In this document: piece after piece, positions 1-5,384 of the stretch
Layout: every line of letters starts with the position of its first letter
Position numbering within the stretch: the stretch's first letter is position 1
From: Chitinophagaceae bacterium
GTDB taxonomy: Bacteria; Bacteroidota; Bacteroidia; Chitinophagales; Chitinophagaceae
DNA: 5,384 nt
Assembly (NCBI GenBank): GCA_008080615.1
Contig: VIKJ01000018.1
Coordinates: forward strand, 955-6,338
Reading direction: 5' to 3'
Position numbers and translations under genes: made by a program
Notes under the pieces: model-generated
Database searches by the model: none
Told to the model about the DNA's origin: nothing
What the model saw: only the letters and a program-made list of their open reading frames with translations

Positions 1-438
1 TTGCTTGGCTAAATGATAAGCTGCGGATAAGCCGCTAGGCCCAGCACCTATAACCAATACTCTTTTGCCAGTAGGATTGGCTTTGAATTGAATAGGCCAT
101 TTATGTTTAATAGCTTCATCTCCAATATACCTTTCAACTGCGTGTATATTGATTGTAGTGTCAATATGATTTCTATTGCAACCAGTTTCGCATGGTTTAA
201 CACATACCCTGCCCATGATTGCTGGAAAGGGATTGTCTACTACAATTTGTTGAAATGCTTCAAAATAATTGCCAGCTTGAGCATGCGATAACCATGCTTG
301 AATGTTTTCTCCTGCTGGGCATGCGCTATTACAAGGAGGCATAAAATCTACATACACTGGTTGGCGTGGTCTGTGCGGACCAGTCCCTTCAGCATGTGTA
401 GTTAGGTCAATTGGTTTGGTGATGTCGAATGCTGCCAT
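1..438 (-). CDS. GltD/PreT-like Fe-S flavoprotein oxidoreductase, N-terminal 146 residues (3' part outside window)
   Basis: Reading the minus strand from ATG at 438-436 gives 146 uninterrupted residues to the window edge. The N-terminal segment is a Fer4_20-type helical [4Fe-4S] domain like those of the glutamate synthase small subunit, PreT and dihydropyrimidine dehydrogenase. Cysteines lie at residues 36 and 40 (PPCNSACPAGENIQAW) and at 79, 83 and 87 (GRVCVKPCETGCNR). An FAD-binding Rossmann strand-loop follows at about 126-137 (RVLVIGAGPSGL), where the window ends. Family members pass electrons between NAD(P)H, FAD and Fe-S clusters in the cytoplasm, often for a separate catalytic partner. 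The CNSACPAGEN motif differs from the usual GltD CxxCxxPxC spacing, so glutamate synthase is not assured and I give no gene symbol. The frame stays open upstream to a TAG at 495-493, so TTG starts at 489 or 474 are possible. ATG is preferred because family homology begins soon after it. No Bacteroidota -7 element was found upstream. Confidence 0.85.
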   Translation of the reverse strand, partial: MAAFDITKPIDLTTHAEGTGPHRPRQPVYVDFMPPCNSACPAGENIQAWLSHAQAGNYFEAFQQIVVDNPFPAIMGRVCVKPCETGCNRNHIDTTINIHAVERYIGDEAIKHKWPIQFKANPTGKRVLVIGAGPSGLSAAYHLAKQ

Positions 439-498
439 ATGATTGGGTTTAATAAAACTGGCTGCTTTTTGCAATGCAGGAAGAGCCAATTTCTACTA

Positions 499-513
499 AT
501 ATAATTATTATAT
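499..513. repeat. AT-only palindrome upstream of the oxidoreductase gene
   Basis: ATATAAT and ATTATAT flank a single central T, giving a perfect 7-bp inverted repeat. It lies about 60 bases upstream of the minus-strand ATG, where a promoter or operator would be expected. It is made only of A and T in an AT-rich spacer, so chance is a serious alternative. Confidence 0.4.
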
Positions 514-561
514 GAAACTAGTTCTGCGCCGTTTATCAAACAATGATTTTGTATAGCCCTA

Positions 562-581
562 AATATGACTAAAATCATATT
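562..581. repeat. Inverted repeat AATATGA-N6-TCATATT in the divergent spacer
   Basis: There are two perfect 7-bp arms (562-568 and 575-581) around the loop CTAAAA. It lies roughly midway between the two divergent starts, a plausible place for a shared regulator site. The arms are AT-rich and would form only a weak RNA hairpin, so a DNA-binding role is likelier than a terminator. No regulator family can be named from it. Confidence 0.4.
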
Positions 582-652
582 GAATATTCCAGTAATTCCA
601 AAATAGGGTTAAACTGCTTTTGTAGAGTAGATATTTGTTCCTTTTCATGAAT

Positions 653-675
653 AATCTAACCATTCTGGTTAGATT
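653..675. promoter_or_regulatory. Perfect 9-bp inverted repeat just before the dehydrogenase start
   Basis: AATCTAACC (653-661) and GGTTAGATT (667-675) are exact reverse complements around the loop ATTCT. The right arm ends five bases before the ATG at 681. It could be a repressor operator (TAACC-N5-GGTTA core) covering the transcription or translation start, or a 5'-UTR hairpin that limits ribosome access. There is no T-tract after it, so it is not a terminator. The symmetry is directly visible. The regulatory role is inference. Confidence 0.55.
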
Positions 676-680
676 TGAGG

Positions 681-3605
681 ATGGAGCAATATTTAAAAAG
701 CTTAGCCATAAAAATAGCAGGTGAGTTTTATTTTGGAAATTCTCCCAAAAATCAGGTTCAATTAATGGCTTATTCTACAGATGCTTCTGTATACCAAGAA
801 AAGCCTTTGGCAGTTTGTGTGCCCAAAACCGTTTCAGATATAAAGGAGTTGATTTTATTTGCCCAAGAGCATGAGGTTACTTTAATTCCAAGAGCAGCGG
901 GCACATCGCTAGCTGGGCAGGTGGTAGGAAATGGTATTGTTGTAGATATATCTGCCCACTTTAACCAAATAATTGAAGTAAACATTCAAGAGAAATGGGT
1001 GATTGTGCAGGCTGGGGTGATAAGAGATGATTTAAATCATTATCTAAAAGGTTTTGGACTAATGTTTGGCCCTGAAACATCCACGGCTAATAGGGCAATG
1101 ATTGGAGGGATGGTTGGTAATAATTCTTGTGGACTACACAGCATTGTTTGGGGATCAGCAAGGGATCATATAATTGAAGCAAATGTTTTGTTGAGCGACG
1201 GAACTGAAGTGGTATTTGCCAATCAGCCAATAGAAGTTGGTATTCAAAAGCCAGGACTGGAAGGGGAAATATACAAGGGCTTGCATGCATTATTGAGTAA
1301 TACAGGTAATCAAACATTAATCAAGAATCATTTTCCAGCTGCTAATGTGGTAAGAAGAAATTCTGGATATGCAATCGATAGTTTGTTGGCCATGCAACCC
1401 TACACTCAAGAGGGGGAGCCTTTTAATATTTGTAAAATAATTGCTGGTTCGGAGGGCACATTGGCGTTTATGACAGAAGTGAAACTTCAGTTAATTGATT
1501 TGCCTCCTAAAGAAATAGGCTTGGTATGTATTCATTGTACTTCTATTGATGAATCTTTAAGAGCTAATATTGTTTGTTTAAAACACCGGCCGATGGCTTC
1601 GGAACTGGTAGATAAAATGATCATGGATTTCACCATTGAACATCCTGAGTATCATAAGAATCGATTTTTTATTGAAGGAGATCCCGAAGCATTATTGATG
1701 GTAGAGTTTATGGAGCATGATCCAAACGTACTTAGAGAAAAAATGAATGCACTGATTGATGAGTTGAAAATAAATCAACTGGGTTATGCTTATCCCGTTT
1801 TGTATAATGAAGCAACTAAGTTTGCCTGGGATATACGAAAAGCTGGGTTAGGGTTATTGAGAAATTTAAAAGGAGATGCACAGCCGGTTAATTTAATTGA
1901 AGATTGCGCAGTAAGTACAGATGATCTGCCCAATTATATCAATGATTTACAAGCATTGTTAAATAGGTATCAGGTTAAAGCTTCTTATTATGCGCATGCT
2001 GGTGCCGGAGAATTGCATGTAGAACCCATTATCAATTTAAAATCTCAGGAGGGTATTGTACAATTTAGAAATATTTTAAAAGACACTGCACAGTTAGTAA
2101 AAAAATACAACGGTTCATTATCTGGTGAACATGGCGATGGGAGATTGCGGGGAGAGTTTATTGCAGATATGGTGGGTGCTGATACCTATGCATTGTTTAA
2201 AGAAGTTAAACAAATTTTTGATCCAAATAAAGTATTTAATGCAGGTAAAATTACCGATACGCCTGCGATGGATCAGTATCTGAGAGTTAGTACAATCAAC
2301 AACCAAAACCCTGTAGAATCATTCTTTGATTTTTCTGATGATGGCGGAATTCTTCGGTTGGCAGAAAAATGTTCAGGTTCTGGTGATTGTAGAAAGAGTG
2401 AAAAAAGTGGTGGATTAATGTGCCCTAGTTATATGGCCACCCGCATTGAGAAAAATACAACAAGAGCAAGAGCCAATGTATTGAGGCAGTTTTTGAGTGA
2501 TACAACAGATTTGAATCCATTTAATCATGAAGAGATTAAAGAAGTGATGGATTTGTGTTTGAGTTGCAAAGGGTGTAAAATTGAGTGCCCATCTAGTGTT
2601 GATATAACCAAAATGAAAGCAGCATTTCTGCAACATTATTATGATTCAAATGGAGCACCATTCAGGGCAAAATTGATTGGTAATTTTAATAGCCAAATGC
2701 AAATGGCTCGCCTATTTGCTCCCATATATAATTTTATTGTAGATACGCCCATCTTGAGGAAAACAGCCAATCGGCTGGTGGGATTTCATCCTCAAAGAAC
2801 CATGCCACGTTTGGCTAAAACAACATTGCAACAATGGAATCGGAAAAGAAAACAAACATCATCATTGCAAAATAAAGTGTATTTCTTTTGCGATGAATTT
2901 ACCAATCAATTGGATGCTTCAATAGGAGAAAAAGCAATATTATTATTAGAGTCCTTGAACTATCAGGTAATTATTCCACCACATAAAGAAAGTGGTAGGT
3001 CATTCTTATCTAAAGGTTTTGTAAAAAAAGCAGCAGTATTGGCCAATCAAAATATTGAGGCCTTATCGTCGATTGTTTCAGAAGAAACACCCATCATTGG
3101 AATTGAGCCTTCTACTATTTTAACACTTAGAGACGAGTACATAGATTTAGCAAGCCCAGCCAATAAGGTAGCAGCAAAAAAATTAGCTAAATTTAGTTTT
3201 ACCATTGAAGAGTTTATTGATAATGAAATGAAAAAAGGGCGAATAACGGCAGATTCATTTCATGAAGAATCAAAACATATTGCCATTCACGGCCATTGTT
3301 ATCAAAAAGTATTGTCTTCGCAAAATAGTATAGAGAATATATTGCAATTGCCTAAACAATATACTGTTGAGCTAATTCCTTCAGGATGCTGTGGAATGGC
3401 TGGTTCCTTTGGATATGAGCAGGAGCATTTTGAAATTTCACAACAAGTAGGCGAGTTGGTATTATTTCCTACTATTAGAAATTTAAAAGCAGAAACGATT
3501 GTTGCTGCGGCAGGCACATCTTGTAGACACCAAATCAAAGACGGAACAGGCGCTAAAGCATTGCATCCAGTAGAAATATTGTACAATGCGTTGAAGCACA
3601 AATAA
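681..3605 (+). CDS. FAD-binding and Fe-S-binding dehydrogenase, GlcD/GlcF fusion (YdiJ/D-2-hydroxyacid dehydrogenase type)
   Basis: This 974-residue protein joins a GlcD-like flavin half to a GlcF-like Fe-S half. Such fusions oxidise D-2-hydroxyacids (D-2-hydroxyglutarate in E. coli YdiJ; D-lactate or glycolate in relatives) and pass electrons to an acceptor. The FAD-binding domain shows PRAAGTSLAGQ (about 70-80), a GPETSTANRAMIGG segment (130-143) and AGSEGTLAF (255-263). The FAD-oxidase C-terminal domain carries YYAHAGAGELHVEP (436-449) and SGEHGDGR (481-488), with His439, His446 and His484 as likely substrate or metal ligands. Fe-S cysteines lie at 564, 570 and 581, then 626, 629, 632 and 636 (CLSCKGCKIECP). 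A C-terminal CCG domain has GHCYQ (871-875), SGCCG (901-905) and Cys948. No signal peptide or membrane segment is seen. ATG at 681 is preferred to an in-frame TTG at 675, which lies within the preceding inverted repeat. The length fits the fused family. The exact substrate cannot be read from sequence. Confidence 0.9.
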   Translation: MEQYLKSLAIKIAGEFYFGNSPKNQVQLMAYSTDASVYQEKPLAVCVPKTVSDIKELILFAQEHEVTLIPRAAGTSLAGQVVGNGIVVDISAHFNQIIEVNIQEKWVIVQAGVIRDDLNHYLKGFGLMFGPETSTANRAMIGGMVGNNSCGLHSIVWGSARDHIIEANVLLSDGTEVVFANQPIEVGIQKPGLEGEIYKGLHALLSNTGNQTLIKNHFPAANVVRRNSGYAIDSLLAMQPYTQEGEPFNICKIIAGSEGTLAFMTEVKLQLIDLPPKEIGLVCIHCTSIDESLRANIVCLKHRPMASELVDKMIMDFTIEHPEYHKNRFFIEGDPEALLMVEFMEHDPNVLREKMNALIDELKINQLGYAYPVLYNEATKFAWDIRKAGLGLLRNLKGDAQPVNLIEDCAVSTDDLPNYINDLQALLNRYQVKASYYAHAGAGELHVEPIINLKSQEGIVQFRNILKDTAQLVKKYNGSLSGEHGDGRLRGEFIADMVGADTYALFKEVKQIFDPNKVFNAGKITDTPAMDQYLRVSTINNQNPVESFFDFSDDGGILRLAEKCSGSGDCRKSEKSGGLMCPSYMATRIEKNTTRARANVLRQFLSDTTDLNPFNHEEIKEVMDLCLSCKGCKIECPSSVDITKMKAAFLQHYYDSNGAPFRAKLIGNFNSQMQMARLFAPIYNFIVDTPILRKTANRLVGFHPQRTMPRLAKTTLQQWNRKRKQTSSLQNKVYFFCDEFTNQLDASIGEKAILLLESLNYQVIIPPHKESGRSFLSKGFVKKAAVLANQNIEALSSIVSEETPIIGIEPSTILTLRDEYIDLASPANKVAAKKLAKFSFTIEEFIDNEMKKGRITADSFHEESKHIAIHGHCYQKVLSSQNSIENILQLPKQYTVELIPSGCCGMAGSFGYEQEHFEISQQVGELVLFPTIRNLKAETIVAAAGTSCRHQIKDGTGAKALHPVEILYNALKHK

Positions 3606-3734
3606 TCCACATTTTTATGCGATTGCTATCAAAAACAGTAATTAGTGTAAAAAAAATCAACAAAAATTTGGCTAGGGTTTTATTTCGCTTATTTTTGCAA
3701 CCCAAAATAAAGATATCGGTAACGCTATTTTTAT
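3606..3734 (+). other. Intergenic region between dehydrogenase and tRNA-Lys
   Basis: This AT-rich spacer contains the tRNA promoter (3667-3697) and a leader of about 30 bases. I saw no convincing hairpin plus T-tract after the dehydrogenase stop, so how transcription of that gene ends is not visible. No small gene was recognised. Confidence 0.6.
3667..3697 (+). promoter_or_regulatory. Bacteroidota-type promoter for tRNA-Lys
   Basis: TTTG at 3667-3670 is followed by exactly 19 bases and then TATTTTTG at 3690-3697. This matches the Bacteroidota housekeeping consensus (TTTG around -33, TAnnTTTG around -7). Transcription should begin at about 3702-3705, leaving a leader of about 30 nucleotides before the mature tRNA at 3735. 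This is the clearest promoter in the window. Confidence 0.8.
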
Positions 3735-3807
3735 GATTCTGTAGCTCAGTTGGTAGAGCAATACACTTTTAATGTATGGGTCCTGGGTTCGAGTCCCAGC
3801 GGGATCA
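3735..3807 (+). tRNA. tRNA-Lys (anticodon UUU)
   Basis: The 73-nucleotide cloverleaf is complete. Acceptor strands GATTCTG (3735-3741) and CGGGATC (3800-3806) pair over seven positions with two G-U wobbles. The D arm is GCTC/GAGC around AGTTGGTA. The anticodon stem ATACA/TGTAT encloses CTTTTAA, with anticodon TTT at 3768-3770, which reads lysine codons AAA and AAG. The T arm is CTGGG/CCCAG around TTCGAGT. The discriminator base is A3807. The next bases are CAA, so the CCA tail is not encoded and must be added by the CCA-adding enzyme. The gene has its own promoter and terminator. Confidence 0.97.
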
Positions 3808-3808
3808 C

Positions 3809-3837
3809 AAAGCCTCACAAATATGTGGGGCTTTTTT
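3809..3837 (+). terminator. Intrinsic terminator of tRNA-Lys
   Basis: AAGCCTCACA (3810-3819) pairs with TGTGGGGCTT (3824-3833) over ten positions with one G-U wobble. The loop is AATA and a run of Ts follows to 3837. It begins two bases after the mature tRNA 3' end, so the tRNA appears to be a single-gene transcript and the downstream reductase needs its own promoter. Confidence 0.88.
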
Positions 3838-3872
3838 ATTATGTGTGCTTTATTATGCACTCACTTCTTCTG

Positions 3873-3886
3873 TGTACATTTGTACA
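3873..3886 (+). promoter_or_regulatory. Candidate -7 element overlapped by a TGTACA palindrome, upstream of the reductase
   Basis: TACATTTG (3875-3882) matches the Bacteroidota -7 consensus TAnnTTTG and would start transcription about 15-20 bases before the ATG at 3906. There is no good TTTG at the expected -33 position. The same bases form TGTACA-TT-TGTACA (3873-3886), a dyad that could be an operator. The strong terminator just upstream makes some promoter here likely. This particular assignment is moderate at best. Confidence 0.45.
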
Positions 3887-3905
3887 AGCTTTAAAACGTT
3901 CATCC

Positions 3906-4712
3906 ATGCATGAGTTCAACAATAAGGTAGTAGTTATTACAGGTGGTTCCGAAGGAATAGGTAAGGCCCTGGTTGATTTATTTATTCAACAAGGAGCCAA
4001 AGTAGCCACTTGTGGAAGAAATTACGATAAGTTGTATCAGCTGCAATCTAAATACAGCGGTAAGCCCTTGGTTATTCATGCGGCAGATGTAAGCAAGGAG
4101 CAGGATTGTGTGAATTTTATCAATGTAGTGATCAAACAGTTTGGTACAATCGACATATTGATCAATAATGCTGGGGTTTCTATGCGTTCATTGGTTGCAG
4201 ATGTAGAATTAGATACTATTAGAAAAGTGATGGATATTAATTTTTGGGGCACAGTGTACTGTACCAAGTTGGCATTGCCATATATATTACAAAACAATGG
4301 AACTGTAGTGGGTGTTTCATCTATTGCAGGCTATCGCGGCTTACCTGGTAGAAGTGGGTATTCCGCCTCAAAATTTGCCGTAAATGGCTGGTTAGAATCA
4401 TTAAGAACAGAATTATTAACTTCTGGAACCAATATTATGTGGGTTTGCCCTGGTTTTACTACCTCTAATATTCGCAATGCAGCTTTAAATAAAGAGGGGA
4501 AGGCGCATGGTGAAACACCAATGGATGAATCTAGTATGATGAGCTCTGCTGAATGTGCTAATCATATCATGCGTGCCATTCAAAAGAGAAAGAGAACCCT
4601 TGTACTTTCTTTTACGGGAAAAAGAACTGTGTTCCTAAACCGATTTTTTCCTAGTCTTGCCGATAAATTGGTACGAAAATTTTTCTTCAAAAACGGGGAG
4701 CTGGTGAAATAA
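3906..4712 (+). CDS. Classical short-chain dehydrogenase/reductase (SDR family)
   Basis: This 268-residue cytoplasmic NAD(P)-dependent oxidoreductase has a single Rossmann fold. The cofactor loop TGGSEGIG is at residues 12-19. Arg38 after the second strand (CGRN) suggests NADP(H). NNAG is at 87-90. The catalytic set is complete: Asn112, Ser139 (SSIAG), Tyr152 and Lys156 (YSASK). PGF at about 185-187 follows the usual catalytic-core pattern. The C-terminal tail is basic and hydrophobic but has no clear membrane helix. The overall style resembles DHRS7-like SDRs. The substrate cannot be deduced. ATG at 3906 puts the first strand at residues 8-11, as is normal for the family. The in-frame ATG at 3855 would add a leader with no SDR character and would put the candidate -7 element inside the gene. 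It lies 30 bases before the next gene with no terminator between, so the two may be co-transcribed. Confidence 0.92.
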   Translation: MHEFNNKVVVITGGSEGIGKALVDLFIQQGAKVATCGRNYDKLYQLQSKYSGKPLVIHAADVSKEQDCVNFINVVIKQFGTIDILINNAGVSMRSLVADVELDTIRKVMDINFWGTVYCTKLALPYILQNNGTVVGVSSIAGYRGLPGRSGYSASKFAVNGWLESLRTELLTSGTNIMWVCPGFTTSNIRNAALNKEGKAHGETPMDESSMMSSAECANHIMRAIQKRKRTLVLSFTGKRTVFLNRFFPSLADKLVRKFFFKNGELVK

Positions 4713-4742
4713 CTTGCTTTCGTTTGGCGTTAACGTATCAGC

Positions 4743-5384
4743 ATGCCCATTCTTACGTTGTCAACCGATATTGGCCAGCGGGATTATATCGTTGGTGCCA
4801 TAAAAGGACAGTTTTTGCAATTGATGCCTACCATGAATGTGGTTGATATTACCCATTACTTGTCTCAAACCAATTTTCCTTTAGCGGCTTACACTTGCAA
4901 TAATGCTTATAAGTATTATCCTGCTCATACCTATCATCTTATTTTAATCAATGTTTTTGAGTCGGCTTTTGATCATTTTTTAATTGCTTTTTATAATAAT
5001 CAATATATCATTTGCCCTGATAACGGATTGATTACCATGATTTCTGGCGTTAAGCCTAAAGAAGTAGTTAAAGTGCCAGTTTCTAAAAATGCTAATTTAT
5101 TAACCATTACGGCAGATTTAGCTGCAGCTGTTTTAAAACTAGAAGAGTACAAGAAAATTTCTGCTGCAGGCACTATTGCTACCGAAATCATTGAAAAATA
5201 TCCACTTAGGCCAACAGCTGGCCCCGATTGGATTGAAGGCCAAATTCTGTTCATAGATAATTTTGAGAATGTAGTAATTAATATAACTAGGCAAGATTTT
5301 GAAGAACATGGAAAGGGAAGGCGTTTCAAAATCATGTTTAAGCGGAACGAAACCATTGAAAAGTTGAGCGATAATTACTCTGGA
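4743..5384 (+). CDS. Divergent SAM hydroxide adenosyltransferase / SAM hydrolase-halogenase fold protein (DUF62), 3' truncated by window
   Basis: 214 codons are open to the window end. Canonical members bind S-adenosylmethionine and split it with water (to adenosine and methionine) or, in a few lineages, with halide. Visible family marks are STDIGQRDYIVGAIKG (residues 7-22), VVDITH (33-38), PDNG (92-95), and in the C-terminal domain GQILFIDNFENVVINI (166-181), equivalent to the family's DxFGNxxTN motif. The family is usually about 260-280 residues, so perhaps 50-65 are missing. The segment that normally reads VDPGVGxxR here reads INVFESAFD (69-77), and the usual FHGRD histidine region reads TITAD (121-125). 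By eye, the Asp-Arg-His catalytic set is therefore not conserved, and SAM hydrolysis should not be assumed. The start is the first ATG in frame with the family N-terminus, 30 bases after the reductase stop, which suggests one transcript. Confidence 0.85.
   Translation, partial: MPILTLSTDIGQRDYIVGAIKGQFLQLMPTMNVVDITHYLSQTNFPLAAYTCNNAYKYYPAHTYHLILINVFESAFDHFLIAFYNNQYIICPDNGLITMISGVKPKEVVKVPVSKNANLLTITADLAAAVLKLEEYKKISAAGTIATEIIEKYPLRPTAGPDWIEGQILFIDNFENVVINITRQDFEEHGKGRRFKIMFKRNETIEKLSDNYSG

Larger units (their letters stand above)
439..680. other. Divergent AT-rich intergenic spacer
   Basis: This spacer separates the minus-strand oxidoreductase from the plus-strand dehydrogenase, so it should hold promoters for both. 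I found no exact TAnnTTTG -7 element in a usable position on either strand. The nearest plus-strand candidates are TGCTTTTG (615-622) and GATATTTG (630-637), both lacking a properly spaced TTTG upstream. The region does hold three dyad symmetries, listed separately. No small gene or RNA gene was recognised in it. Confidence 0.6.

Noticed and set aside
88..291. Plus-strand open frame of 67 codons
   Set aside because: It lies antisense to the GltD-like gene, whose frame encodes conserved Fe-S motifs. The peptide resembles no family I know.
670..677. TAGATTTG, an exact match to the -7 promoter consensus
   Set aside because: It ends four bases before the ATG and has no TTTG 19 bases upstream. 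Transcription from it would start at or inside the start codon. A leaderless start is possible but unsupported.
675..680. TTG start two codons upstream of ATG 681
   Set aside because: It would add only Met-Arg and begins within the inverted repeat. The ATG is the better start.
677..680. GAGG as a Shine-Dalgarno site for the dehydrogenase
   Set aside because: It directly touches the ATG with no spacing, and Bacteroidota generally do not rely on Shine-Dalgarno pairing.
1087..3610. Several minus-strand open frames of 62-102 codons across the dehydrogenase gene
   Set aside because: All lie antisense to a long gene with well-conserved domains, and none shows family motifs or its own promoter.
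3672..3860. Minus-strand open frame containing an AGTRTQDPYIKS-like peptide
   Set aside because: It is the antisense translation of the tRNA-Lys gene and its terminator. Frames of this kind are a well-known source of spurious protein entries.
3750..3905. Upstream in-frame extension of the SDR gene, including the ATG at 3855
   Set aside because: The extension runs through the tRNA and its terminator and has no SDR-like sequence. The family N-terminus fits ATG 3906.
5000..5356. Minus-strand open frame of 118 codons
   Set aside because: It is a shadow of the DUF62 gene, whose plus-strand frame carries the recognisable PDNG and IDNFENVV motifs.
1..5384. CRISPR array, insertion sequence, phage or defence genes
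   Set aside because: I saw no regularly spaced repeats, transposase or integrase motifs, or terminal inverted repeats. The genes are ordinary metabolic and tRNA genes.

Overview
The window looks like chromosomal DNA from a member of the Bacteroidota. The coding is AT-rich. A textbook Bacteroidota promoter (TTTG, 19 bases, TATTTTTG) stands before the tRNA gene, and the protein-coding starts lack well-placed Shine-Dalgarno sequences. The protein variants resemble those I recall from Chitinophagaceae-type genomes. That family placement is an impression from protein style, not something the sequence proves.

Layout. Positions 1-438 hold the 5' part of a minus-strand gene. Its product is a GltD/PreT-like iron-sulfur flavoprotein oxidoreductase, cut off at the window's left edge just after its FAD-binding GAGPSG loop. 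An AT-rich divergent spacer (439-680) follows. It contains three short dyad symmetries, the strongest being a perfect 9-bp inverted repeat that ends five bases before the next start codon. Positions 681-3605 encode a 974-residue FAD-binding plus Fe-S-binding dehydrogenase of the GlcD/GlcF or YdiJ type, probably a D-2-hydroxyacid (D-2-hydroxyglutarate or D-lactate-like) dehydrogenase. Next comes a compact tRNA-Lys(UUU) unit: promoter 3667-3697, tRNA 3735-3807, intrinsic terminator 3809-3837. Two plus-strand genes close the window. They are a classical short-chain dehydrogenase/reductase (3906-4712) and, 30 bases later, the first 214 codons of a divergent SAM hydroxide adenosyltransferase (DUF62, SAM hydrolase/halogenase fold) that runs off the right edge.

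How the genes relate. The two left-hand genes are divergent redox flavoproteins that could share control elements in the spacer, but the sequence does not show a shared pathway. The reductase and the DUF62 gene are close enough to be co-transcribed. I see no mobile element, CRISPR array, phage gene or defence system, and no evidence for a new multi-gene system. The points most worth a second look are the apparent loss of the canonical catalytic residues in the DUF62 protein and the palindromes sitting at the starts of two genes.
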